Positions 7,718-16,542 of a stretch of 64,000 nt of DNA are shown one piece after another. Origin of the DNA: Synechococcus sp. HJ21-Hayes (GTDB taxonomy: Bacteria; Cyanobacteriota; Cyanobacteriia; PCC-6307; Cyanobiaceae); assembly GCF_024345835.1 (NCBI RefSeq), contig NZ_JAGQBW010000004.1:1-64000 (forward strand), read 5' to 3'. The position numbers were made by a program, and so were the translations under genes. The notes under the pieces are model-generated. The model worked only from the letters and a program-made list of their open reading frames with translations, was not told the origin of the DNA and did not search any database. Within the stretch, counting starts at the first letter, position 1, and each line of letters starts with the position of its first letter.

Positions 7718-9097
7718 ATGTGGTGGCGATCCCCCTGGCTTAGGCGCCGTGGGCTGCTGATCGGCCTCGCGGGCTTCGATCTGCTCACGGTGGTGGCTGC
7801 CTACAACATCTTTTATCAGGTCCGATTCGGCGCCTGGCCAGGGCTCAGCAATGCGGTGCTGGGGTTGATCGGCCTGTGGCTGGCTGGCTCCTATCTGATC
7901 GGCCGCTATTCCCGCCCGCAGCGGCGCCGGGGGCTGGCCCCTGCCCTGCTGAGCAGCGCACTGGTGGCGTTGCTGGTGCTGGGGGTGGTGGCCGGTGGCC
8001 TGAGCTGGGGCCTGGATTTGGACGATCCCCGCACACTGCGCAGCTTCGCGCTGCCGATGGTGGCGGCCAGCGCGCTGGTCTCGACCCTGGCCCAGGCCTG
8101 GGCCCAGGCGGTGCTCACGCGGCCGCAGCACTGGGTGCTGATCGGCAGCGACGCGGAGCTGGCGGTGGTGGCCGCTGAAATCGCCCGCGATGGCCTCGGC
8201 CAGCAGCTGCAGCTCACCCTGGTGCCGAGCGGTGAAACCGACAGGCACAACCTCAGCGCCCTTGCCTGCGCCAGCAGCGGCATCGCCGTGAGCGAGCAGG
8301 CTGAACTGGATGAGGTGCTGCTGCAACGGCTGCTGGCCCTGCGGGGCAGCGGCACCAGGCTGGTGAGCCTGCTGAACTGGGCGGAGCAGGTGCTGCAACG
8401 GGTGCCTCCGGAGCTGTTCAGCAGCCGCTGGCTGGTGCATGCCGAAGGCTTTGAACTGCAGCCGGAGCGGTTCGGCTGGCGCCTGAAACGGCTAGGCGAT
8501 GTGCTGGTGGCCGGCCTGCTGCTGCTGGCCGCACTGCCGCTGCTCGCCCTGGCGGCCCTGCTGGTGCGGCTGGAGGATGGCGGGCCGGTGTTCTACGGCC
8601 AGGTGCGCAGCGGCCTGTATGGCGACACAATGCGCATCCACAAGCTGCGCAGCATGCGGGTGGATGCGGAGGCACAGGGCATCCGCTGGGCCAGCGCCGG
8701 CGATGTGCGCGTCACACGCGTGGGCCTGTGGCTACGGAAGCTGCGGATCGATGAACTGCCGCAGCTGCTGAGCGTGCTGCGGGGCGACATGAGCCTGATC
8801 GGCCCCCGGCCAGAACGGCCGGAACTGGAGGAAGAGCTGGAGCAGGCGATCCCGCACTACCGCGTGCGCCACTGGATCCGCCCAGGCCTGAGCGGCTGGG
8901 CACAGGTGTGCCACCCCTATGGCGCCAGCGTGGCCGACAGCCGCCGCAAACTCAGCTACGACCTCTACTACCTGCGCAACGCCAGCCTGCCCCTGGATCT
9001 GTTGATCCTGTTCAAGACCATGCGGCTCGTGCTCGCTGGCCAGGGCGCTGAACCGGAAGCCCTTTGCGCCAGGCCAGGAACATCGCAAGGCGACTGA
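7718..9097 (+). CDS. Polyprenyl-phosphate glycosyl-1-phosphate transferase (bacterial sugar transferase)
   Basis: The 459-residue product transfers a sugar-1-phosphate from a nucleotide sugar to undecaprenyl phosphate, the first step of repeat-unit assembly, at the cytoplasmic membrane face. It has four N-terminal membrane segments, a middle nucleotide-binding-like domain, a re-entrant helix after KRLGDVLVAG (257-266), GPVFYGQ (289-295), KLRSM (309-313), the catalytic DELPQL (345-350) and DMSLIGPRP (357-365). All residues expected for the family are present, unlike the divergent neighbour. It is the only rightward gene in the first 10 kb, and its promoter must lie in the 60 bp shared with that neighbour. 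The C-terminal tail after LVLAGQ is likely disordered. Confidence 0.88.
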   Translation: MWWRSPWLRRRGLLIGLAGFDLLTVVAAYNIFYQVRFGAWPGLSNAVLGLIGLWLAGSYLIGRYSRPQRRRGLAPALLSSALVALLVLGVVAGGLSWGLDLDDPRTLRSFALPMVAASALVSTLAQAWAQAVLTRPQHWVLIGSDAELAVVAAEIARDGLGQQLQLTLVPSGETDRHNLSALACASSGIAVSEQAELDEVLLQRLLALRGSGTRLVSLLNWAEQVLQRVPPELFSSRWLVHAEGFELQPERFGWRLKRLGDVLVAGLLLLAALPLLALAALLVRLEDGGPVFYGQVRSGLYGDTMRIHKLRSMRVDAEAQGIRWASAGDVRVTRVGLWLRKLRIDELPQLLSVLRGDMSLIGPRPERPELEEELEQAIPHYRVRHWIRPGLSGWAQVCHPYGASVADSRRKLSYDLYYLRNASLPLDLLILFKTMRLVLAGQGAEPEALCARPGTSQGD

Positions 9098-9322
9098 GAC
9101 GCAGCCTGGGCCAGAGGCACTGAGGCTCTCAGGAAGTGTCCCGATTTTGCACGGCAGGTACAGAAGCGACTTCCAGACCCCCCCTTCTCCGCGATCAGGA
9201 AGACCACAGCTGAGCACCCATCTGCACCGGCAGACCAAAGCGCAATGCAGCCGCCCTCAGAGCTACGGTTGCTTTTTGCGCATGGAGGCCAGTTCATGCA
9301 CGTTTTTGCTCAGGGGTGCCTG

Positions 9323-9340
9323 CAGGGCTCATTAAAAGTT
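9323..9340 (+). repeat. Left terminal inverted repeat of the ISAs1-type element
   Basis: CAGGGCTCATTAAAAGTT matches the reverse complement of 10578-10595 at 14 of 18 positions. The last bases outside it are the 10-bp target duplication. Confidence 0.85.
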
Positions 9341-9389
9341 AGGCCGAGCTCAGTACCTGAGCTGGTTCTCGCCAGCCCAGCAGTGCCAG

Positions 9390-10512
9390 TCATCCCGGGA
9401 TGTCATGCGCCCGAGCAGCCAGGCCCTCGGTGATCGACCAGAAGCCGTCGAGCCGCAGGGCGTTCATCGCCAGGCTGCGGAGCGTGGCCAGGATCTGTAC
9501 ACCGTTGGTCTCGCAGTAGCGGTGCGCATCCTCACGGAGTTGCGTATCGCGGGGCCAATGCCAGGAGTTCTCGATGCTCCAGCGGTCTCTCACATGCTGG
9601 AGCAAGGGTGTGGCTGTGGTCCTGAGACTCGTGACGTAGTAACGGGTTTCATCAATGCGCTTGCCATGCCGGGTGCCCTTGCAATGCACCGCCAGGATCG
9701 TGGCGCTGCCGGGCCAGTTCTCAGTGACCCACTCTGGTGCGGGCATCCCCCGCAGAGACCATTTCAGGTCACGGCAACGCTTGCGCTCGCGATGGGTGAT
9801 CTCAAACACGGCCTTGCGGCCATAAGTCAGCCGATCACGAATGATCTGAAACCCCTTGCGGCGGCTGTGTTTCACCGCGATCAGGAAGTCGGCGCCACGC
9901 TGCTCGAGGTAGAGGGAAAAGGGCGGTTGGCATGCAGCGCATCCGCCTGCACCAGCAGGCCACTGAGCTCAACCCGATCGAGAAGCTCGCGCAAAGCCTG
10001 GATCTCGCTGCCGCTGTCGGTGGCGTAGGTGTTCTGGGCGATCGCCACGCCGAGGCTGTTGGAGTACAGGCTCACCTGTGCGATGTAGACGCAGTCGGCC
10101 GGAGGCCATAACGCGCTGCTCCAGAGGCGGTTTCAGCGATGGATCCCCGCAGGGTCTTGCCATCGCACACCAGGGTGTCGACCACTTCAGGCACGCTTGG
10201 CTGAGCTGTGATCCATTGCTGCAACAGGGATTCGAACCCTTCCACGTCAAGCTGGCTCAGCAGCCAGCGGAACGTCGAGTCCGACGGTGATTTGGCGATG
10301 TGGGTACCGAGGAGCGCGTTGAGGGTCTTGCGATGACGCTTAGCGAAACGCTCCATCCCAAGCAGTGAGCCCTGACCGCTGAGGATCGCCACCAGCAGCA
10401 TCCACCACTGCGGAAAGCGAACCCCACGGCGCATGCGGCAGTCCGGCAGGGCCTTGAGGAAGCTGATTAGGTCAGTGGCTGCAGCAGGACTCTGGATCGG
10501 CGGCGTGGGCAA
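9390..10512 (-). pseudogene. ISAs1-family transposase, frameshifted
   Basis: Three consecutive minus-strand reading segments in different frames together resemble one ISAs1 transposase. The first runs from MPTPPIQSPAAATDL through FLKALPDCR, GVRFPQWWMLLVAILSG and VCDGKTLRGS. The second covers SLYSNSLGVAIAQ, ATDSGSEIQALRELL and QADALHANRPF. The third covers KGFQIIRDRL, RYYVTSL, RDRWSIENSWHWPRD and RSLAMNALR. The frame breaks lie near 10100 and near 9920. The Asp of DGKTLRGS, Asp of QADALH and Glu of SIENSWHW are the likely catalytic triad and all survive, so decay is recent. The element should be immobile unless helped by an intact copy elsewhere. Confidence 0.85.
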
Positions 10513-10577
10513 GGATCAGGAGCGGAACGCCTCCAGGAGAAACCAGTCAGGGACTGGGCTGGGAGCCCGCTGGGACA

Positions 10578-10595
10578 GACCTTTAATAGGCCCTG
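10578..10595 (-). repeat. Right terminal inverted repeat of the ISAs1-type element
   Basis: The reverse complement reads CAGGGCCTATTAAAGGTC, pairing with 9323-9340. It lies 66 bp upstream of the transposase start and is followed directly by the second copy of GGGGTGCCTG. Confidence 0.85.
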
Positions 10596-10862
10596 GGGGT
10601 GCCTGTTTTGACGCAGCTCAGCCCTCAACACACCCTTTTGTCAGCCTGATCCAGAATGGAATCGCATAACCGGATCGGCCGGATCTGGCCGCTGAAGGAC
10701 ATGCAAAAGTCGTGAACGATCGCGAAGTGTCCTCATCAATAGGCTCATTGCTGTACGGGGATGCGCCGAGGACATACCGATGGAACGATAACCATAGAAA
10801 GCTTCGGCCAAAATCCAGACAAACGGGATCAGGGGTGTACCATAAGGAGAGGCTTAGCGGCA

Positions 10863-11780
10863 GTGGTGGCAATCGCTTTACAAGTTATTGCATTCAACGT
10901 GGATCCATGGATCAATGCAATGCTCAAGAACGCGGCTCCAAATGTGGACAAGATCTTCATCGCCTACCCCCCGCGCCCATGGAGCTATTCAACGAAGGCC
11001 AGAGAATATCTCAGAAATCCAACGGCATTAGAATCCCTGGAGATAGACAGTCTTGAATGCGCTGTCGAAATCGTGAATGGAGACTGGGAGCGAGACGAGG
11101 ACACAAGAAATTGCCTGCTAAAGCGAGCGCGCGAACAGGGGTACGACTGGATGGTCATACAAGATGCCGACGAGTTTTATACGCAGGAGTCGTGGGCAAG
11201 GCTCAGACAGAAAATGAATGAGGCAAGCAACAGCGAACTACTGATTACTCCTTGGTACAACTTTTGGAAGAGCCCTGAATATGTAGTTGTAAACAGGGGA
11301 ACAGGCATAAAGACGCTCAACGAGGGCTTCGCGGTTCGAGCAAAGGAAAGCAACGTGATGTTCACGTTTTCACGCACGACCAATGCATCCTACAAAACCG
11401 TCATTGACGAGCCCTGCTATCACTATGGCTACGTTATGGATGATCAGGCGATGATCAGAAAGATCAACTCATGGGCGCATGCCAATGAAATGCTGTCGGC
11501 AAGGCTATGGTATGAATTAAAGTGGCGCCGCTGGAATCCGAACAGCATCTACCTTCACCCTGGGAGCCCCTCGCACTGGCTCAGGGCCGAAAGGTTTCCG
11601 CTACACCAGCCAGCATTTGCAGCAGACTTCATGCCGTCTCAAGGGATCGAACCTAGAGAAAAGGGGATTTACTGGAACATCACGGAAGCAGCATGGAATG
11701 GGTTGTCGTGGGCGCAATGGAAGATTGGTTCACTGAAGAAGGCGATCCGGGCAAGCTTAGTCAACAGAAAGAATAAATAG
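10863..11780 (+). CDS. Glycosyltransferase family 2-like protein
   Basis: This is a protein of about 305 residues with no membrane segment. It shows GT2-like features of the subgroup that begins with a short hydrophobic strand (VIAFNVDPWINAML) and carries WMVIQDADEFY, a DxD-like metal-binding motif, in the first half, followed by aromatic-rich segments (WYNFWKSPEY, YHYGYVMDD). The predicted role is sugar transfer in the polysaccharide pathway. Tandem GTG codons at 10863 and 10866 fit the family's N-terminus better than the upstream ATG-like start at 10761; an AAGGAG lies at 10844-10849, rather far upstream. Base composition is visibly AT-richer than the flanks, and the gene stands alone between an IS element and non-coding DNA, suggesting transfer. 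Confidence 0.7.
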   Translation: MVAIALQVIAFNVDPWINAMLKNAAPNVDKIFIAYPPRPWSYSTKAREYLRNPTALESLEIDSLECAVEIVNGDWERDEDTRNCLLKRAREQGYDWMVIQDADEFYTQESWARLRQKMNEASNSELLITPWYNFWKSPEYVVVNRGTGIKTLNEGFAVRAKESNVMFTFSRTTNASYKTVIDEPCYHYGYVMDDQAMIRKINSWAHANEMLSARLWYELKWRRWNPNSIYLHPGSPSHWLRAERFPLHQPAFAADFMPSQGIEPREKGIYWNITEAAWNGLSWAQWKIGSLKKAIRASLVNRKNK

Positions 11781-12413
11781 CATATGCCAAAACAATAATC
11801 ACACGGGCGCCATGCAGCTCGACAGCATTGGCATTCAAGCGAAAATACGTGGGCGAAGAATTAAGTCGCAAAGACATGGATGTGATGGCAGAGTGCAGCG
11901 GAATGCATCCCGATTAGAATCCCTTGCACGCTATAACTTACAATCAGATTTTCCAGGTATCACGTAGATCGCATCAGGAGATTGAGTAGCGAATTGACTC
12001 ATTACGGCAGGGAGGAAACAGAGAGGTGGAACGGCTTGACGCCGAAAGGGCCTGGAAAGCAAGCCACAAGAAGAACACCTTGCAACATCAGAAATCCGGC
12101 GAGGCTTCGGCATGCTCTCACCAATCAGTCAGGCTACACAAACGCTGCTATGCAGCCACAAGCCTTCCAAGCAGAATAATCGCCCGATTGAGATGCGGAG
12201 AAACAGCCGCATTCTGCATTACATCGACACAAAGCTATGCGTAGGAGATTGGCAGTGGGCGCTCCATTTCTCAATACTTGAAATGGCGCGCTGCTTGTTG
12301 TACATGAACAAACCGCCAAAAGCCGCACGGGAAGCTTCTCGCAGATCCAAACACGAATACTCTAGAATCAGAAAAGGATGGGATGGATATACGAGATAAA
12401 CACTTGTTTCACA
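11781..12413 (+). other. Intergenic stretch without a recognisable gene
   Basis: About 630 bp separate the rightward glycosyltransferase from the convergent end of the long leftward operon. Only short reading frames (under 100 codons) occur, none with a recognisable motif or a good ribosome binding site, and their codon use does not look coding. No strong hairpin with a T-run was seen at either gene end. The composition resembles the AT-richer glycosyltransferase gene beside it, so it may be the remainder of a transferred segment. Confidence 0.6.
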
Positions 12414-14336
12414 TCATCTGCAGACTCGCACTGGGGAACTTGTGTCAACTGAGACCTGATCGTAAGCGCGTTGCCACTCCGGTACCAGCTGGCTGAGCAG
12501 ATCCAGGGCATGTGCCACATCCTGTCGTTCGATCGCGGCCGCGAGAACATCCAGGAGAGGCCAAAGCGCCTCGGGGGGCATGGCACACTCCTGAGCCCGG
12601 TAGATCAGCGGATGGGCTGTGGGCTGGGCATCGGCGTCGATCAGCAGCTCTTCATATAGCTTTTCGCCTGGGCGCAGGCCGGTAATTTGAATGTCGATAT
12701 CGCCATCGGGATGGTCAGCATTGCGCAGACTGAGCCCACTGAGGCGCACCATCTGTTCCGCCAGGTCTTTGATACGCACCGGATCACCCATGTCGAGCAG
12801 AAACAGATCACCCCCTTGGGCCAGTTGAGCGGCCTGAAGCACCAACTGGGCAGCTTCCGGGATGGTCATGAAATAACGCACAATCTCGGGGTGGGTGAGG
12901 GTAATGGGGCCGCCAGCAGCAATCTGCCGGCGGAACCGGGGCACAACGGAGCCCGAAGAACCGAGAACGTTTCCGAAACGCACCATGGCAAAGCAGGTGC
13001 TGCTGAACTGCTGGGAACTGGCCTGCACGACAAGTTCAGCAACCCGCTTGCTGGCGCCCATCACGTTGGTGGGACGCACGGCCTTGTCAGTGGAGATCAG
13101 GATTACCCGGGGCACGCCGGCAGTGGAGGCGGCCTGGCACACCGCTCGGGTGGAGAGCACGTTGTTGGCGAGACCCGCCAGGGGGTTGAGTTCCACCAGA
13201 GGCACGTGTTTGTAGGCGGCGGCATGGAAAACCACCTGCACCCCCCAAGCAGAAAACAGCTGTTCGAGCAGGTTTTTGTCAGCAGCATTGCCTAGAACGA
13301 CGCAGAAGCTGGTAGAAGCAGGCGCAGCGGCCCGCAGCTCCTGTTCGATCGCGTAAAGGCTTGGCTCGCTCTGCTCAAGCAAAATCAATAGCTGGGGACC
13401 CAGCAACATAATCTGGCGGCAGAGCTCAGAGCCGATTGAACCGCCAGCACCGGTCACGCACACCACCGCTCCTTCAATGCCAGGACCCAGCAGCTGGGGA
13501 TCGGGCGGCACGCTGTCACGACCCAGCAATTCTTCGATGGCGATCGGGCGCAAGGCATCAATCCTGGCCATGCCGCTTGTGATCTCCTCCACCGAAGGCA
13601 CCTGGAGCACGGGGATGTCGAGCGTCTGAAGCTCAGCCACAATTTCACGGCGCCGGCGGCGACTCAACGACGGGATCGCAAGCAGCACCTGATCCACGTC
13701 ACTGCGCACCTGCTTAAGAAGCGAAGGCGGATGGATTGCAATGCCGTTGATACTGCGGCGCCAGAGCTGGGGAGCGTCGTCGAGAAAGGCGGTGATGCTG
13801 TGGCCGCCAGCGAGGCGCAAGGATGCGGCCAACTGGGCACCGGCGGCACCGGCTCCGTAGATCGCCACCCGCACCCGGCGCTGGCCGATGCCGTCTTGCA
13901 GTTTGAGCAAGGCATCGCGCAGGGCAAAGCGCACCGTGCCTGTGAGGCCGGTAAGCAACAGCCAGAGCAAGAGCCAGCTGCTGCGCGGTGGCAAGGGCAG
14001 TTGCAGCATCACCCCCGCCATCGCCAGCAGGAGCACTAGGAGTCCATTTCGCCACGCCAACCGGTAGAGGGCTGTGCTGCCCGCGTAGCGGGTGAGGCCT
14101 TTGTATTGACCGGTGAAGCCGTAGAGGGGCAGGGCGATCAGCCAGGCTAATGGTAACATCCAGAGGCTGTCCTGTAGCTGGGGGCTCCAAGAATCCGCCA
14201 GCCGCAACCAGAAGCTGAGCCATAGCGCCAGAGGGATCAGCAGCACATCGGCCGCGATCAGCAGGAACCGCCGCCGCAAGGGTGAGAGCTGCAGGGCCCG
14301 AAGACTCAGCCTTCTGGTGAGGGAGTTGTGCTGCAT
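12414..14336 (-). CDS. FlaA1/CapD-type membrane-bound NDP-sugar 4,6-dehydratase
   Basis: The 640-residue product has four N-terminal membrane helices (about residues 20-135), a first nucleotide-binding fold with GAGAAG at 161-166, and the catalytic SDR domain with TGAGGSIGSE at 295-304. AAAYKHVPL (372-380) and STDKAVRPTNVMGASKR (415-431) complete the active site typical of PglF, WbpM and CapD enzymes, which convert UDP-GlcNAc to UDP-4-keto-6-deoxy sugars. That intermediate is used for amino sugars such as QuiNAc or bacillosamine. The gene is the last of the long minus-strand run, 14 bp after the WecA-like gene. The ATG at 14336 was chosen because longer forms would overlap that gene. Function is well supported; the final sugar is not. 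Confidence 0.9.
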   Translation of the reverse strand: MQHNSLTRRLSLRALQLSPLRRRFLLIAADVLLIPLALWLSFWLRLADSWSPQLQDSLWMLPLAWLIALPLYGFTGQYKGLTRYAGSTALYRLAWRNGLLVLLLAMAGVMLQLPLPPRSSWLLLWLLLTGLTGTVRFALRDALLKLQDGIGQRRVRVAIYGAGAAGAQLAASLRLAGGHSITAFLDDAPQLWRRSINGIAIHPPSLLKQVRSDVDQVLLAIPSLSRRRRREIVAELQTLDIPVLQVPSVEEITSGMARIDALRPIAIEELLGRDSVPPDPQLLGPGIEGAVVCVTGAGGSIGSELCRQIMLLGPQLLILLEQSEPSLYAIEQELRAAAPASTSFCVVLGNAADKNLLEQLFSAWGVQVVFHAAAYKHVPLVELNPLAGLANNVLSTRAVCQAASTAGVPRVILISTDKAVRPTNVMGASKRVAELVVQASSQQFSSTCFAMVRFGNVLGSSGSVVPRFRRQIAAGGPITLTHPEIVRYFMTIPEAAQLVLQAAQLAQGGDLFLLDMGDPVRIKDLAEQMVRLSGLSLRNADHPDGDIDIQITGLRPGEKLYEELLIDADAQPTAHPLIYRAQECAMPPEALWPLLDVLAAAIERQDVAHALDLLSQLVPEWQRAYDQVSVDTSSPVRVCR

Positions 14337-14350
14337 TAATTCGTGAGTGC

Positions 14351-15340
14351 CTACTGCTTGGCGTTGACTGCGGCCAGGGATGCGGTGAAGGGCACGGCAA
14401 CGCATTGATCGAGCCAGACTCCTACCAGCAGCTCTACGCCAGCACCCACCATCACTGCTGGCCAGCCTCCCCAGAGCAGGGTGACGGCCAAAGCAGTCGT
14501 GGCGGCGACATAGAGGTTGGAGACCTGCGAATGGCTCCAGCCGGCCTGGTGCAGGCGCTGGTACAGGTGCAGGCGGTGGGCCTGGAACACGGGCTGGCCG
14601 GCCAGCAGACGGCGGGGCACGCAGAGGCCGGCATCCGCCAGCAAGGGGGTGGCCAGCAGCAGCATCCCCAGGGCATCCGGCCAGGTGGGGGCTTGCAACA
14701 CCACACCGGCAAACACTGCGCCCAGGAAAGTGCTGCCCACATCACCCATGAACACCTTGGCGGGGCTCCAATTCCAGAGCAGGAATCCGAGCAGCGCACC
14801 CACCAGCGCCCAGAGGGGCCAGAGGGCCGTGAGCTTGATGGCTGTTGCGCTGATGGCAACAGCCATGCAGCCGGCCACCAGGCCATCCAGCCCGTCCATG
14901 AAATTGGTGAAGTTGATCACCGCCGTAATGGCAATCAGCAACAACGGCATCGCGAGCCAGGGCCGTGGCAAGGGGCAGAGCAGGATCATCGCCAGGGCCG
15001 TTGTCAGCTGCACTCCATAACGCCAGCTGGCGGGGAGGTTGTGGCGGTCGTCAAGCACACCAATAAGCGCCAGAGGCAGGGCGATCAGCGGCAAAGCCAC
15101 CACCGAAACGGCTGCGTGCTGGGCCAAGCCTGTCGACAAGAACTGCAGCCCGCTGGCAACAGCTGCCACCAGCACGAAGGCCATGCCGCCGCCACGGGGG
15201 GTGGGCTTGTGGTGGGAGCTGCGGGCGTTGGGCTGATCGAGCAGGCGGAGACGCAGTTGGGGGATCAGGGCGCGCAGCACAAGCCAACTGCAGAGAGCAG
15301 CGAGCGTTGCCGTTGGCCAGGGAGATGCAGGTATGGACAT
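14351..15340 (-). CDS. WecA/MraY-family polyprenyl-phosphate HexNAc-1-phosphate transferase
   Basis: The 329-residue membrane protein has about ten hydrophobic segments and the family's cytoplasmic motifs: NARSSHHKPTPRGGG (38-52), DDRH (97-100), NFTNFMDGLDG (143-153), FMGDVGS (197-203) and HRLHLYQR near 245. The aspartates of DDRH and MDG and the HRLHLYQR loop are the metal and UDP-sugar binding sites. The enzyme moves HexNAc-1-phosphate from UDP onto undecaprenyl phosphate and so starts a repeat unit. Its placement beside the FlaA1/CapD dehydratase matches known WbpL/WbpM or WbcO-type pairs that start O-antigens with QuiNAc or FucNAc. MraY itself (peptidoglycan) is usually longer and encoded with cell-wall genes, so that reading is less likely. 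Confidence 0.88.
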   Translation of the reverse strand: MSIPASPWPTATLAALCSWLVLRALIPQLRLRLLDQPNARSSHHKPTPRGGGMAFVLVAAVASGLQFLSTGLAQHAAVSVVALPLIALPLALIGVLDDRHNLPASWRYGVQLTTALAMILLCPLPRPWLAMPLLLIAITAVINFTNFMDGLDGLVAGCMAVAISATAIKLTALWPLWALVGALLGFLLWNWSPAKVFMGDVGSTFLGAVFAGVVLQAPTWPDALGMLLLATPLLADAGLCVPRRLLAGQPVFQAHRLHLYQRLHQAGWSHSQVSNLYVAATTALAVTLLWGGWPAVMVGAGVELLVGVWLDQCVAVPFTASLAAVNAKQ

Positions 15341-15363
15341 TGACGCTGACTAGAACACAACGG

Positions 15364-16542
15364 TCAGCTATGCATCCCGCCGTGGTCGGAACGTAATGAT
15401 GCAACTTCTTTATTGATGAGCTTGATCTGTGCAGCAATGACATGATTCTCATCATAAAGCCGCAAGGCCCTTTCTCTGCCTGCTTTTCCCAGGCGTGTGC
15501 CCCAGCCAGGGTTGAGCAACATTCTTTCAACGCCGGCTGCCAATTCACCAGGTGATCGCACGGGCACAAGCAATCCCGTTTCCTCCGGCACAACCTCTTC
15601 ACGGGCTCCACGAATGTTCGTGGCAACCACTGGCTTGGCCATCATCATTGCTTCGATGATGGTGCGTGGCATCCCCTCTCTCCACGAAGGAAGACAAAAC
15701 AGATCCATAGCTACCAGCAACTGTGGAATATCTTCACGGGATCCCAGAGCCATCAGGCGATGGCCTAGCACATCCTGGGCTGCGGCAAACGCGGCAACCA
15801 CCCCTTGATCATGGTCGCTAGCAAGGCGCTCTCCAATCAGCAATACCCAAAGATGCGTGTGGCGATTGGCGAGCGATGTCATGGCCCCTAAAAACTCACC
15901 AATGCCTTTCTCGCGCACTTGGCGGCCGATTAGGCCAACCACAAAAGCATCTCTGGGTATTCCCAGGGCAAATCTGACGGTTTCGCTGGTGGCGACATTT
16001 TGGGGATTGAAGCGTCTCGGATCGACTCCATTTCCAATCGCAACAACTCGGCTTTCAGGAGCGATTCCCTCATGGATCGCCGTGGCCGCGTCCTCCTTGC
16101 TCTGGCAGAACAGCAGATCGGTGAAGTGGCCGGCGATCCGCTCCAGCTGTACAAAGAATGCACGCTTCCACTGCGGCATATGATCATGGAAATAAAAACC
16201 GTGTGCCGTATAGACGACCAGCGGAATACCAGCAAGTCTGGCGGCCATGCGACCAATCAGCGCTGCGACAGGCGTATGGACATGGAGCACATCAAAGGAT
16301 TGCCGACGAAAAAATCGCGTCAGCTGAATCAGTGAGCGCAACGCGAAAAAGGGATTCATGCTGCGAGCTATTGGGATTGTCTTGATGCAATATCCCTGAG
16401 CGCGCAGCCCGGCGATCTCCTTGCCATCCGAACAGATAGCAACCACCTGCCATCCTTCTTCACGCATCCCGTCGACCAAGGGCAGCAGGAAATTCTTGAG
16501 CGTGAAATCCACAGCACAGAGCTGGCATACCTTTAGGCCCAA
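15364..16542 (-). CDS. GT4-type glycosyltransferase
   Basis: This 392-residue GT-B transferase has the N-terminal strand KVCQLCAVDFTLKNFLLPL, HVHTP at 87-91 and YTAHGFYFHD at 111-120. The C-terminal GT4 features are GLIGRQVREKG (sugar-nucleotide phosphate site) and PSWREGMPRTIIEAM (ExxxxxxxE type). These resemble enzymes such as PglA/WbpH-like transferases acting early on lipid-linked repeat units, consistent with the WecA-like and dehydratase genes that follow. I chose the TTG at 16542 because a GGAG lies six bases upstream and the protein then starts exactly where the family usually does. An ATG at 16578 would overlap the upstream gene by 46 bp. Confidence 0.85.
   Translation of the reverse strand: MGLKVCQLCAVDFTLKNFLLPLVDGMREEGWQVVAICSDGKEIAGLRAQGYCIKTIPIARSMNPFFALRSLIQLTRFFRRQSFDVLHVHTPVAALIGRMAARLAGIPLVVYTAHGFYFHDHMPQWKRAFFVQLERIAGHFTDLLFCQSKEDAATAIHEGIAPESRVVAIGNGVDPRRFNPQNVATSETVRFALGIPRDAFVVGLIGRQVREKGIGEFLGAMTSLANRHTHLWVLLIGERLASDHDQGVVAAFAAAQDVLGHRLMALGSREDIPQLLVAMDLFCLPSWREGMPRTIIEAMMMAKPVVATNIRGAREEVVPEETGLLVPVRSPGELAAGVERMLLNPGWGTRLGKAGRERALRLYDENHVIAAQIKLINKEVASLRSDHGGMHS

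Larger units (their letters stand above)
9323..10595 (-). mobile_element. ISAs1-type insertion sequence, complete ends, transposase broken
   Basis: The element is bounded by imperfect inverted repeats, CAGGGCTCATTAAAAGTT at 9323-9340 and the complement of CAGGGCCTATTAAAGGTC at 10578-10595 (14 of 18 matches). It is flanked by an exact 10-bp direct repeat GGGGTGCCTG (9313-9322 and 10596-10605), the expected target-site duplication. The internal gene is an ISAs1/H-repeat-type DDE transposase with frameshifts. Joining the flanks at the duplication reconstructs the pre-insertion site, which does not restore any gene I recognise. ISAs1-family membership is inferred from the protein; elements of that family make duplications of this size. 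Confidence 0.85.

Noticed and set aside
9100-9150. Weak hairpin CTGAG-GCT-CTCAG after the intact transferase gene as a terminator
   Set aside because: The stem has only five pairs and is not followed by a T-run at the right distance.
9131-9175. TGTCCCGATTTTGCACGG motif looking like a possible IS end
   Set aside because: No matching inverted partner or target duplication was found within the window, so it cannot be called a mobile element end.
10227-10239. Sequence GGGATTCGAACCC resembling a tRNA T-arm on the minus strand
   Set aside because: It lies within the frameshifted transposase in frame with the coding sequence, and no acceptor, D or anticodon arms are found at the right distances.
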